Shown piece after piece: positions 10,797 through 22,821 of a stretch of 64,000 nucleotides of DNA. The stretch spans positions 42,779,744-42,843,743 of the forward strand of contig OW804096.1 in NCBI GenBank assembly GCA_942159475.1. Direction: 5' to 3'. The notes below the pieces were generated by a model. The model was not told where the DNA came from. It did no database searches and saw only the letters and a list, made by a program, of their open reading frames with translations. Within the stretch, counting starts at the first letter, position 1. Each line of letters opens with the position of its first letter. A program made the translations under genes and the position numbers. The stretch is from Sthenelais limicola. Taxonomy: Eukaryota; Annelida; Polychaeta; Phyllodocida; Sigalionidae.

Positions 10797-12639
10797 TTTG
10801 ATTCCATGATTCTTACCTTATAACAACTTAATTTGCATTGATTTCATCTAACTGTGTTGTCCGCATAGTCTCGAACAGCTTTTACGGAGTTTATATTGTT
10901 TTACGGAGTTTATATTGTAAACCTTGTGAGCGGCAAGTATATCGATTATATTATATGCTCACGGCCAAATCATGAAATAATATATTATAACCTTAATAAA
11001 ATCTTAATGATTTTCAGGGAAACACATTCAGCATATTAATAACATGGTAATTTACTCTATTTGACAATAGCTATCTCTTTTTATAATCACATTCTTTTTT
11101 TTAATATATAATTGTATTTGCATTCAATGCCATGAGAACGATATTTTCATGAGATACAATACAGTTCTTTTATATTATTTTTGAATGTACCATATCAATA
11201 AGTTATTTATAATAATAATGACAACTGGCACAGTATACTGAGAAATTAAATGAGGTACAACCAGTAGTTCTACTTAGTTGCCCGACGCTACTCAAGGAAA
11301 TAGTATCCATGCATGTGGGCATCGCTCAACTTTAGCGAAACCTACAAGTAATTTCTATTCAACAATTATGTGCCTTGCAACATGGACCTGTAACTGTGTG
11401 ATGGATACCATTGTCGACAGAAAGAGGTGCGATGCCACTTTCAGAGCCAAGGTCCGCATAGAGCTATTTTTCAGCTTGCGTGGGAACATTGAACGACGTG
11501 CCCTTAACTCTCGCACGGCTCGGCTCCACTGCAGGAAATCAGGTCAAAGTGGGCTGCCCATTGTGATAAATGACCTGCGACTCGAATAAATGGAAGGCTA
11601 TAATTATATAAATCGAATGTTTTGGTTTGGGGTTAGCATTAATTCGTTTGCGTTATTTTTCTGTTTTGAAGCGTATATATTTGTTGTATCATCAATTGGA
11701 GATCATTTCTATTAAGATACATACATTTTCCGCACATCGCTGAATTCTATTTTTTTTCTATTTCTTTTTTTCTTTTTCTATTTCAAACATATTTATTCAG
11801 GACTTAACAGGTTAAAACAAGTGATAGGTCCTGACTAGTTTGATTGATAGTTCACTTTTTAGTCAATAGTGGTAGGGGTGATTACCATGGACATCATATC
11901 ATATCAGAATGATTGAGTCTAGAATCTAGATATATCAGTAAATAACCACTCTTGGGCTCAAACATGAGCAGTTCTATGATCAGAGAACTTGGATGAAAGC
12001 ATTGCGTTCAACTTTTACCTGAAGAGGACCGCTAAGGCTATAGTTAGCTATTACCTACGTCCAGGTGATCTATCTAATAGTATAATCGAGAAGTGCTATA
12101 GTTGTTTGTGTGTTAGACTTGATGGGTGCTCATAGAGGGTGTTAATAGATGACAGGGAGGGGTCTGGAACCTGCTTGAATTACATAGTCTGAGCACGGGT
12201 GGTGTGTCCATGCACAGCCTATGCCCATTAAAAAGCTTTGCTGTTATTTCGATCGATATATCACCAACGATAGGCCGCTTAGGATGATATATATATCATC
12301 CACACATTAAGCAAGATTTTTCCATATATTCTATCGAGTAACTTAACCATAATTCGGCCTTCTATAACAGCTCTGGCACAGCCAATATCAGATAGGACTG
12401 TTTTAAAATATGTGGCGAAATTACGGCCTTGCTCAAGTTTATGCCCATCATGAGAAAAATGATGTACGGTGCCATTTTACTCTATGCTTGAGAGAAACTA
12501 TAGGCGAGAGTGCTACATGCTTATAGTATAAGCGACTTGCCACTTGTGTCTTTATGACTTAACCTGTTTCTGTCAGCCAGTGAGAAGCAACATGACGCAT
12601 GTCTCATATAAAGGAATGCGGAAAGTGACATAATGTGGG
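10797..12639. other. AT-rich intergenic DNA with small repeats
   Basis: A 19-bp unit TTTACGGAGTTTATATTGT is tandemly repeated twice at 10881-10918. A T-rich tract followed by TATTTATTCAGGA at 11750-11802 looks like a minus-strand retroposon tail. A 103-codon plus frame at 11278-11589 starts without a recognisable domain and is not supported as a gene. Confidence 0.4.
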
Positions 12640-12975
12640 AACTCCACTATGGAAAAAACTGTGAAAAACTGCTGCGACGAATTTGTTGTTGCCAACAAAA
12701 GACTGATCATTTGTGACCCGCTCTGCAAAAACGGTCTTATTTAGGGGGTATATAAGACCCGTTTTTGCAGAGCGGGTCACAGTTTTATGTCGGAAACAAA
12801 AATGCAAGTAGATGAGGATCATATTTGTTGCCGCATTCTCTGGGAATTGTTGTATATGCCTCAAAGTGAGATTTGTTGCAAGGCCACTCTTCTGCTATGC
12901 TGGAATGTGTTGCTGCCACGGAAATTGTGTTGCTGACATAAACGAAATTGTTGTGATTGCTCCTCCACTTGTATC
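12640..12975. repeat. Interspersed repeat rich in TTGTTG motifs, containing a hairpin
   Basis: At least seven occurrences of (A/T)TTGTTG or TGTTGC lie between 12680 and 12960. The region embeds the 12712-12781 hairpin. The same vocabulary (TGTTGGCAACAA, TCCACTATGG/TAGTGGA) recurs at 14.69-15.28 kb, so both are probably pieces of one repeat family. Ends are not clearly defined. Confidence 0.45.
12712..12781. repeat. Near-perfect hairpin, 28-bp arms
   Basis: TGTGACCCGCTCTGCAAAAA begins the left arm and TTTTTGCAGAGCGGGTCACA ends the right arm. The stem continues CGG-TCTTA/TAAGA-CCCG with one extra base, around a loop of about 14 bases. Confidence 0.85.
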
Positions 12976-14640
12976 ATGAAAGTGTTGCCCACATTTTTCC
13001 TCAATCATAATCGTTGATCCTTTTTTCTAGAGAAATTGTCATTGATGTAATTAATAATTATTTATTCCATCTTGGGTGTTTTTTTCTCACAAGATCTCTT
13101 TATTGATATGTTCTGATTTTTAGAGGGTTTAGCACTTATAGTCATATGAATCCATGTACCAAATTTCGGGACATTGTATTAAATATATTCTTGCCTTTTG
13201 AAGTCCTTTGTAGGGAGTATATTTAGTCAGGCAGGAAAAAATACCAAAATCCTATGAGTACATCTCTTCCAGGACTAACTAATAAGCAAACATAAACAAA
13301 CATATTTATATTAACTCTACCAACATCCCTATCAAATACAATTGCTAAAATACACATGTTTTTTTTATAAATCCAAATTACTGTCTGACAGGACCTCTCT
13401 ACTTAAAATAATCAGCAGTCAATTTTACACAGGTGCCTTATTTAAAAAATAGAAACCATTTCTCAAACTAGATTAACTAGATACATTTGTGTACACTTTA
13501 TCAACTTTATTCCAATAATGGGGCTAGGAAAAGCCTAGAATTTAGGCAAATAAATTCAAGGGTTGGAAAATTAACATATTATATATAGATTGAAGGGCCT
13601 GAAATATAATATGTCCTTGAATCCGGCAAGTATCATATTATGTACATGGGCATGGAAAGACATTATCGTCCTACCCCACAAAAACCACTGTCACCACAAT
13701 AGCCATAAATCAGAGTACGAAACTAACTTTTTTTCTTTAACCATCAACCTGGTGGGTGAAATAAGAGAATTACCCACCAACATAGAAATTTACCTGCATG
13801 CAAATTATCCTAAATTAAAGCAGTTTAAATTATGAAATATCATGATCCTTTCGTTTGATAGAGCTTTTGTCTTAATCTAAGTTAATGTCTAACAGATGAT
13901 CGAATTCCATAAATGCAGAGTTATTATATACTTTATACATAGCTCTGATAAATGTAACAAATGAAGGAGAACGAGAGAGGAGGAGGGAGGAGAGAGGGAA
14001 GAAATTTACCCGCCCATAAATAACTTCTCAATGAAATCCTCAACAGATGTATAATAATATAAATTTCCCTTAATATTTAACTATGGATTTTAAGTGTTCC
14101 ATAGATATTGAAAACTGATGATGAATTCGAATTAATCATACATCATATTCTAGAAAAACCTCCCAATATTTTAACAGTTGTTTCATGCATTGTCTAGCTA
14201 TGACTTTCCTACTATTCGTTACAGAAATTACACTTTTATTTTGATAATTTCGTCACACTGTTTTAAGCAAGATCATCATGCACTATAATAATTACATTAT
14301 ACTTGAATAATAAATCATTCAAATACCCACCTTTTGGCGGGAGGTATTGATGTCAAGTCGGGAGGTCCGGAGGATTTGCCAATTTGTCTGAAAAATCAGG
14401 AGATCTCCCACCAATTTGGGAGGTTCGGCACCCCTGAAATTCTGCCCCCAATATATTTTGTTCTACAATGGAATCTATTTATCCTATCTGTCCTGCTACA
14501 AGAAAATTTGTGTTGCAACTTTTGAGTCAACTCAACACGTCCTAACCAACTCAATCTACATGCTAGCATTAAAATGCTTTTAAATGTGACACAACATGGG
14601 TCCCCAAAATATTTTTAATCTGCTATGAGTAGATTTTATA
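12976..14640. other. AT-rich intergenic DNA, no gene seen
   Basis: A purine-rich tract lies at 13968-14003. A short GC-richer patch at 14328-14440 holds repeated GGGAGGT-like words. No exon, RNA gene or paired ends were recognised. Confidence 0.4.
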
Positions 14641-14689
14641 TGACAGCTAATTGAATCAGACTATATTCCTACATTCAACTGGCCACCTA

Positions 14690-15285
14690 GGCACCCACAT
14701 GCTGGTGTTGTGTTTCGGAAATGTAGGTCAAGCTTGTATCCAAGGCTGTGTTTGGCCGCAGGTTGAGGTCATGCAGGTCAAGGTCACAAATTTTGTTGCA
14801 GCACCAACAAATTTAGCTGCAACACTTTTTTACAACTCCTCCACTGGCCAGGCGCAGCGCCGACAAATGGACCGTGGGAACAAATATCTATTCCCATAAA
14901 TATCTAAGTTAGATATTTCGCAATTGTTGGCAACAAATAAATCTGTTGCAGACAACCTATTTTACCCCTCTTCCACTAGTGATTTTTGTGCGCCGATGCC
15001 GGAAAAAAGGGTTGCAAACAATTTTTAGGCATGTCAGCGACACGTTTTGCCTGTTGGCGCTGTTTTTTCTATAGTGGAATCACCCTATTATCAAGTTAGA
15101 TATTTTGCAATTGTTGGCAACAAGTAAATTTGTTGCCAACAACCTATTTTACACCTCTTCCACTAGCAATTTGTATGCACCACGCGTTTTTCTCTCTAGT
15201 GGAGTCACCCTATAATAGTGGGCAACAACAAAATTTGTCGGTGCCATTTTTCTCTCTAGTGGAGTCACCCTATTATTCTTATATT
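14690..15285. repeat. Cluster of partly tandem repeats (TGTTGGCAACAA / TCTCTAGTGGAGTCACCC)
   Basis: TTGCAATTGTTGGCAACAA followed by the block ending CTCTTCCACTAG occurs near 14915-14980 and again near 15103-15165, about 187 bp apart. TTTTTCTCTCTAGTGGAGTC followed by ACCCTAT occurs twice (15186-15212 and 15246-15272), with a diverged third copy at about 15063-15090. The CCACTAG/CTAGTGG words are inversely oriented and could be TIRs of several nested short elements. Confidence 0.55.
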
Positions 15286-15333
15286 TTCCTAGTTTCGTTA
15301 TTAAGCGAACGATAGCGTTGTTATCAGAGTGCA

Positions 15334-16340
15334 CCCCTTAAGGTGACTCAGTAGTGATTTTGATTATTGAGGAATATTTCTAAAATTTTTACCAATGATA
15401 CTTGACATGAAATAATCATTATTGAGTGAAAAAAAAATAGGTCACCAGGCTAGTTTTCATGCTATGGCAGTATGGAGATAAAAATAATAAATCATATTTG
15501 AGTAATTTTACTACATTTGAGTGATTTATTAACATAATTCGTTTAAAATGGTTCTGACATGAATTCAAACATCAAATTTCACCCAGACATTCAACATTAT
15601 ATATACTTATCATCAGATAATGTTTTTTCCTCAGATCCTGAGTTAGCCCCCTGGAAGCCCCCTAGTGGTAGTATGGGGCACTAGCAAAATTGACTTTGGC
15701 TGATGATAATCAGCGTTTAAAAAAAAAACTGTTTGATGAATATTTTTAAAATTTAATATGAATGTAGATACAGTATTTGCCAACTCATACACAAAAAATC
15801 AGGATGGCTTTCCAGGCTAAATTTTTCTATAATTATTACGACTTATTTATGAGAAAAATTGGGAAAAAAATTAAATTCCTGATTAATATTTGATTTGAAC
15901 AAAAATGGCTTCATAAATCTTGATGAAATTCTATATGGATACAGCTATCATAGTTACTAAATCAGACACAAAACATCAGCATGAATTTCCAGGCCGAATA
16001 TTTTATGTTACAACTTAATTATGAGAAAATTGGCTAAAAATGAGAAAATTCTTGATGAATATTTGATTTATACACATATGGCTCCATAAATTTTAATTAA
16101 ATTTAATATGGGTGTATAGGGATCGTAGATACTAACTTCCACACCAAAAATCAGCATAAATTTTCTATCTGAAATGTTTATATCAAGACTTAACATATAT
16201 ACTTCGTCTGCATAATGCTGATATTCCCTGCCATATGTATTGAATACACATTGCGTGAAAAATGGAAAAGTTGAAACCCGCTACTCACGCTAGGCGTTCC
16301 TGCGCACCCCGTTACAAGATCAGTACTGAGGCACCTTAAC
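15334..16340. mobile_element. TIR element with internal ~172-bp tandem repeats (non-autonomous)
   Basis: The ends are inverted: CCTTAAGGTGACTCAGTAGT at about 15337 and, on the opposite strand, GTTAAGGTGCCTCAGTACTG at 16340-16317, about 80 per cent matching. The interior holds diverged tandem units of about 172 bp: ATGAGAAAAATTGG at 15849 recurs at 16021, with a further partial unit from about 15715. It contains no transposase frame. The class is not identifiable from the TIR. Confidence 0.6.
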
Positions 16341-16391
16341 AATCAGTAAATTTGCCTTCCTGCAGGAAGGCAAGTTTACCGGTTGTTAAGG
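16334..16391. repeat. 58-bp palindrome abutting the previous element
   Basis: CCTTAACAA...GTAAA-TTGCCTTCC / GGAAGGCAA-TTTAC...TTGTTAAGG is symmetric around a central CTGCAG with few mismatches. Its left end reuses the CCTTAAC of the element's right TIR. Confidence 0.75.
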
Positions 16392-17116
16392 GATTAGTTT
16401 TAGCTCATCTAGATCATCTTTTAGCTTATCTCTACGCACCCTAACATATTTTTCTTAGAAAGTCCTTCTTGCTAGAGCTGGGAGTGAATGATTGCACAAA
16501 ACAGAATGCCAATATAAAGCTTAAAAATCTGGTGCTAACCTTTCAGGTGCTACCATGTTACTGAGGATGTAAGTCCATTGTATAACATCGATGTAATTTT
16601 GATTCGCACTTTCCTGAATATTTTGTCTTGCCTTGTTTTCATTGTATGCTACACGTAAATTTTCTGTGAATGAACGGAAGCCTGAAGGTTCCATGCATGA
16701 AACGAATTCACAGGTTGTCGATGCTTATCACATAATGCCAGAAAGGAAAGATAAGATGTTTTCCGTTAGTGCATATATCTGAAGTGGAAATAATATTATG
16801 AGTGTGGATAGAGTAACAGTTATCACTTTGGGTTCAGGCCTGATATTTAAAACACATTCCTTTTAAACACTACAAACACATACCTTTCCAGTAGCCGGCT
16901 ATATATGCAGGCAACCACAGCTTGGCCTATATTGCTGGATCAGATGCCTGACATATGCTACCAATGTCAAGCATTAAGGGATTGTATTACATTCGAATTC
17001 TATGCATGATATAAATACTAGCCGATTTTATGTGGACCCACTTCAAAGAACTTAAGACTCCATACCTTATTACTTTGAAGAGTGCACATTTCATTGACAT
17101 TACTCATGACATGGCT

Positions 17117-17519
17117 GATGTGTCACAAGAAAATGAGTCACAAGTAGCAAAAAAAATAAACTTTGAGATATAAGTATAATTGAAAAGAGATCAAGCCGAT
17201 TCTAATGATTGTGAACATCAGGACAGCTAATGTAGTGTTTCTATAAGTTTTAAGTTTGATATTTTTAATAACTTACCCTATTATAGGATGAGCTTTGAAC
17301 TGCATAGATATAATATTTAATTCACGATCTTGACATTCGGTAGACCTACATATATATACGACTTGGAGAGTTTTCTGACTTTGATTTGAATACGTTTTTA
17401 TTTATTCTTTTCTTACAGGTACATCTCCTGGATTCCTCCAAAGGGATCTTGTGGACAAAATACTTTGACAAAATTAATATTAATTTTGCCACTTGTGACT
17501 CATTTCCCTGAAACACATC
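17117..17519. mobile_element. TIR element (MITE), about 400 bp
   Basis: A 35-bp left end (17117-17151; GATGTGTCACAAGAAAATGA start) is matched by the inverted right end (17485-17519) with about five mismatches. No coding capacity. The end sequence recurs at about 34724 (ATGTCACAGAGAAATGAGTC). The interior 17165-17280 resembles 38085-38200, so the family has several decayed copies in this window. Confidence 0.6.
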
Positions 17520-19251
17520 ACATTTGTCCTAGCTAATTGGACTGCAATTGATGAAAGATATTTCTCTCCAAACTGTTAGCTTGAACTATGGTATTTTTTG
17601 CTCCTGAAGAATGGGTTTAAACTTATAATAGTTCTCATTATTACATAGTGGTTATTATAACATTGTGATATTAATGGGAATGTATCGGAAGGTGAACCTA
17701 AGTTGGCGATCGATTTATCCCCATACGCTTTACTCATAGCAAAGATTAATGTACAATTAGGTTAGTTAACTTTGTCTTGGAACGTAAAGGATGTTTATAT
17801 CGAAGACCACTCAAATCGTTGTTCTTCGTTCCTGAATGATGGCTGTAGTTAAACTAATTTAAATCATTGAATATAAATGTACTTAATTGGCCTTCAGGTA
17901 TACACTTAAAATTGCAATGGTATTTCCACATAGAATGGGACGTCTTATCTGGTTTTGTCCCGGATAGATCGGGGACAGAATTGATGTGGGAAGTTGGACC
18001 ATGACTTTAAAATAGTAATACACTAATCACAAAATTGCCATTGGAAGATAATGAAATGGAAGAATGTGAAAACACAAACATCAAGTACTGGTTTTTAAAA
18101 ATAGCTCTGCGTGTATTTTATAGCCAATTACAGTTAAAGGCATTTCATTGGCATGTTTTCCCAGTCTACACACTGATTTTATGGTATCATTGCTTCAATA
18201 CCGGGAAACCCGCTCCATTAGACACATCCATACTGATAACTATCCCTATCTATTTCAGGGTTTTGTCAAGAATTAATTGACAGCCTTGCAGTTGCGCAGA
18301 AGTACTGCTGAGAGATCAAAATCCATTCTCACATTTTCTAAAGTACTTGAAAGTGTTATCCAATTAAACCACACCTCATGGCATGCAATCAATTCATTGA
18401 AACCCTTTCGATTAATCGGCATTAAAACAAGCTTGGCTGGAAACATGTTTCACAGTTGGTAGACATTCAATCCCACCCGCTGGTTAATTAAGCCCTGGTT
18501 AGACATAATATTTTTCTTACTGATTCCTACCTTTGGCCAACTTTGGCTAGAAATCTGCGAACGTTCGATCCATCATAATCATGCCGTTCACACACAAGAG
18601 ACTAGGCCTTTTATTCCCTCCTGACCATTGCTCATTGATGAATTCAATTTCGCCAAGCCACGTGAGAGCAGTCAGCTCTTATCTAACTGGCATGATGGAT
18701 TTAGTTTCAAAACAATGGAAATATTTTACTCTCAATTGCAGTATTAATCGAATGTGGCACCAAGACTACTTTGGATCTTTAATTCTCTGAACATTTCTGC
18801 CCACGAAGAGAAAGAATCCTTTTCATACCAGTGCAAGTTGATTCCATAATTGTCGATTCATTGGCGTATGCCCTATGAAGGGTCATTGGTGCCACCTCTT
18901 GGACACCCCCAACATCACAAACCTTCTCATAACTCCTCGCGCACCCCTTCCTCTCTCCAGCATCCTTCCGCTTATCCCTCCCTCTTCCTCACTCTCACAC
19001 AGTCCCCGGTGCAACCCACACGCACCTCTTCTTTCTGTCCCACCCTCCTCTTCCCTCTTTCTAGGGATATTCCATATCCTAAACTCTACTCCTCCCTCGC
19101 ATTTCTAGTTCTTATTTTTATTATTATTAATTAATATTTTTCATTATATTATATTTCATTAACTTTAATAACTCAAAACTCATATATAATTTCTTCAATA
19201 AAATTATAATTCTCCAAGCCAACGACTTCTCTCATATGTCCAGGTGTGCAG
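17520..19251. other. Intergenic DNA with a pyrimidine-rich tract
   Basis: No gene recognised. 18890-19080 is strongly C/T-rich on the plus strand, which produces two overlapping Pro/Ser/Leu-rich frames that are composition artefacts. Confidence 0.45.
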
Positions 19252-19488
19252 TAATGAGGGAGATTTAGCAACCACAACGCAGTAACACAACACTAACGCA
19301 TCCACTATCTATTTGTACATTACTACCACTGTAGGGATATCTAGAGAGGCGCTAGGACGAGGGCATCTGCATTGCAGACCTCTCGAGATATCCCCACAAC
19401 GGTAATAATGTACTAATACCACTATGTAATGTTAGTGGATGTGTTAATGTTGTGTTGGTGCGTTGTGGTTGCTAAATCTCCCTATTAT
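19252..19488. mobile_element. Foldback MITE, about 237 bp
   Basis: Nearly the whole unit folds back. GGGAGATTTAGCAACCACAA near 19259 pairs with TTGTGGTTGCTAAATCTCCC ending near 19482; the CAACACTAAC/GTTAATGTTG blocks, the ATCCAC/GTGGAT blocks and an inner GTACATTA/TAATGTAC pair follow. The loop around 19340-19390 holds AGGGATATCTAGAGAGG and CCTCTCGAGATATCCCC, again complementary. A full-length inverted repeat without coding capacity is typical of MITEs. Confidence 0.85.
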
Positions 19489-19569
19489 GTAGAACTCCTA
19501 GACATATGCAGATGGAAGTCAACTCTTTCCAGACAACAAAGTCCCGTGGAGCACATTTCTAGGGTTTTA

Positions 19570-20838
19570 GGGTGTGCCTCCACTGGCTGCGGTAGGCTCT
19601 GCGTTTGATCTGTGTTTGATCTGCGTTTCAAACTCTGCGATTCTATGAAGATTATGTTGTAGCCGCAGGTCAAACGTAGAGCTTACCGCAGTGTCATTAA
19701 AAGGTCTCATGGTTGCGATAGAGACTGCGGCTGGATAGCCTTCCCGCGCTTGGTCAAGGTAAATCAACAAGCAGACGACATTTTATCACTGTACCTTGCC
19801 GTGTCTGTTTATTGTTTTTTCTTATTTTTCAGAAGTTGTAACAACGAATCCAATCAATTTTGAGCTTGTCAATGTTTTTGACATGATTAAATATCAAGAA
19901 ATAAAATTTTCAAACAATAAATGGACACTTCTCATGAAACGTCGACAAGGGCCCTACTTACATGTGGAAAAAATGTCTAAGCGTTATATCTCAATTGGTG
20001 GATAGATTAGTTGTATAAGCATTCAATTTCAGGAAAGTCAGATATACATGTCAGGATATTTAATGTTTTTGAAATTTTGTGGAAATCTCTAATAGTCGTC
20101 AAGGTTAAGCATAGATATTCACTGCATTCAGGTACAATAATATTATTTCACTGAAAAGGTGGATTATTACAGCCTTATCAGTATAATTCACAAAAGTGTA
20201 CTAGCAACGATTAAGAAATAAAGAATAATAGCTAATATCATATTCCAAAAACATATATCCCTTATATATTTTGATAAAACTATCTATGCTCAAATTCAAT
20301 TTGTTTCTTATTTATAGGCTGTTGAAATGCATTCGCGGGATGACACATCTACTACACAAAATTCAGTAATGAATCTCTGTTTAGTCATTCAAAATGCGGA
20401 CATAATTTAATATTAATATTTAACCAAAGTCGTCATATCTTTTATTCATGAAGAGTAGATGATATATCATGTTTTAATGAATGTTTTAAAGTGAAATGAA
20501 TTGTAAACCAACCGCAATTCAAGCGCAGAAAAGTCTCCATTGCAAATTTCAACTGCAACCCTTTGCTGTAGAGCCCTAATCACGTCGCAGAGGTGTTTCA
20601 GTCGCAGGAAATATTCAACATGTTGAAAGATTTATGTGACAGTCGCAGCACAAGAAACTCCCATTTTTAGCCGCAGTTCAACCGCAACCCAACCGCAGAT
20701 ACAACCGCAGAACAGGTCTCCTTAAGGTCCTGCCGTGCTACGGTTGGTCTGCACATGAGCTGCGTTTGAATATAATTTCCTGTTTTTGTATCGCAATGCT
20801 TACCGCAGAGCTTACCGCAGCCAGTGGAGACCACACTT
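19570..20838. mobile_element. TIR element A, about 1.27 kb, rich in CTGCGGT/ACCGCAG
   Basis: The left end contains CTCCACTGGCTGCGGTAGGC (about 19578) and the right end, on the opposite strand, CTCCACTGGCTGCGGTAAGC. The inverted match spans about 33 bp with about four mismatches. Subterminal regions on both sides are loaded with CTGCG, CCGCAG and ACCGCAA words (19.58-19.73 and 20.51-20.83 kb). No transposase frame was found. Subterminal short-motif clusters resemble transposase-binding arrays (inference). Confidence 0.65.
19835..20180. repeat. Dispersed repeat, copy 1 (interior of element A)
   Basis: Blocks such as TATTTAATGTTTTTGAAATT, CATTCAGGTACAATAATATT and GTGGATTATTA are shared in order and orientation with 37790-38070. 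The homology is diverged and broken, consistent with an old family. Confidence 0.6.
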
Positions 20839-21572
20839 TAAGGTTCACATGTTTAGGGGGTAGTCTACACTTAATTGGAATCTATGTTTTGGCCTTTGTT
20901 GACCTCGTGGCCTGGTTCTTAATGCTTTACTGATGGCCTGTGCGTGCCTGGTTGGTTGGGAGGATTAGTAACGACCAGTTAGCTGAAATGTGAGCTAAAG
21001 ATTTCATCAATGACATTGCAACCGGACCACTTCTTTCATGCTCAGAGTTTCAATTCGATTCATGAAGTAGACCTTGATGTATAAGAAGGAACCTTTCCCA
21101 CGCTAATTTGAGGAGCCAATCAGAAATGTTCTTGGAGTATTGCCTTAGCAATAAAGCTCAGGTGTATAGGCACACCCAATCGTAGTAGATTTAAACCACT
21201 TAGAACATCATTTGACTGTTAATTGCCGATATAATACATGTCCCATATGTTCCCCATGTGTATACACGTCCCATCGAATGAAAGGAACGAGCAGTGATTC
21301 CTAAAATGGCGGACATTTCCAACTTTAATTTTTAAGTTTGGCGGCTTTGGTCGTCAAATTAAAACAATGCACACATATGTGCAAAAACAGTGTCATGTAA
21401 CCCTTAAGTATTTATAACATCTCAGTAGGAAGATACCTTATTTTTTTATTATTGCCATACATATTGTTTAGTCAATTAGTTTCGTCTTAATTGAATCTCT
21501 TTAAAGAACTATTATCTAAACTTTCCTGATAAGTCATATCTCGAAAGCCACGGCAGGACCTTAAGGAGACCT
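20714..21572. mobile_element. TIR element B, about 860 bp, with perfect 24-bp TIRs
   Basis: 20714-20737 and 21549-21572 are exact reverse complements over 24 bases (start AGGTCTCCTTAAGGTCCTGC). No coding capacity. The left TIR lies inside element A, about 100 bp before A's right end, so the two overlap rather than nest. Perfect TIRs suggest recent activity. Confidence 0.7.
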
Positions 21573-22821
21573 CTAACATATTTCCTCCATCGGATGTTGG
21601 ATGTCACTCTTCTATAATTGAGCATTTTGGCAAAATTCTGTGGCAGGTTTTATTCTTGATAGTCATGTTACAGGAACCGGGCTTAAAGATTAGGGGTAAG
21701 AAGACATGGCTTGTCCTCGGTTGTAGAAAAATCAAATTAAGCACCATACATATATATGGACAATTATAGCAGCCAATTGACTTTCTGATCGGTTGAGAGA
21801 AGCTCACATCAATAACGTTTCTAATTTTCTGCAGCTGAAATTAGTACGAACAGTATCAATTGACAAAAACATTACTTTCTATGCACGCCGTTCTACTTCA
21901 TGAATTGATTGAATTAATTATTGACCCGTATATATATGGGGTCCAATTAAAGTAAAACATTCTGATGTAGCAGTTGGAACTTATCAGAAGAATCATTAGT
22001 CCCATATTATGGATACTTTCTTAATCTGTTTGGTATTTAGGGTATTAGGGAAACTAGAACTGCCAATCCTTTTAGGTCTAAATATATTATATCGAATCAT
22101 TACAATTGTTTTAAATGACCATCGATTGTTACCGCATCATGGGTAATCCATATCTTTTACTTTGTGTATGTCTTGACTTCCACATCATAAACAAACTCCG
22201 ATTCAGATTTTCTCCTATAAGCCAACTCTTGCTACTTTTCCATTTCCCTTATAACTTCTCTATGCGCATCTCTTCGTCGAAGTGTTAAATTGTTTTTTTC
22301 CTAAGTACCCAACGTAGACAAATAATTGGAACGAGATGAGCTATTGCTCACCTCTAGTTCTTTCTTCTAAGTTTTGAGGTTTCCATGAAGGGCACATACC
22401 TCTGCAACTTGGGCCTCGGCTATGTTCGGCAAACGGCTTCGCCCTGATTTCCAACTTCCTGCTTTACTTTCTAGTAGTCTCTTTCAATTACTCTCCTCTC
22501 CTCTTGATTTCCGGCACTTTTGCATATAGCCACCCAATTCTTCCGAGGCAGTATACAGAGCTTTATATAGATCTATTTTGCATTAAACCATATTAGTTGG
22601 ATCCTTTGGTGCAATTTGTATTCTTCGCAGTACACGCGTTAAAACAGAGTTTCTTTCCGAATTTTAGGATATGGCGCTTTCTAGGGTCGTTCATAGTTGC
22701 CATTCTATCCCAAAATACTATACATATGAAAAGATAATGACCAAGTGCCAGAGTTGGATTGGAGCGTATTGAACGCAGACAAGGGAGAAAGACCAAGACT
22801 GCCCATGCGCGATCGTCTCCA
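21573..22821. other. Intergenic DNA, nothing recognised
   Basis: No exon with family resemblance, no RNA gene and no paired repeat ends were found in this interval on either strand. Confidence 0.4.

Noticed and set aside
11278..11589. 103-codon plus frame in GC-richer DNA
   Set aside because: No domain, no splice sites of quality at its edges, and residue order shows no family resemblance.
18850..19134. Proline/serine-rich plus frames
   Set aside because: Low-complexity C/T tract; two frames are open at once, as expected from composition bias.
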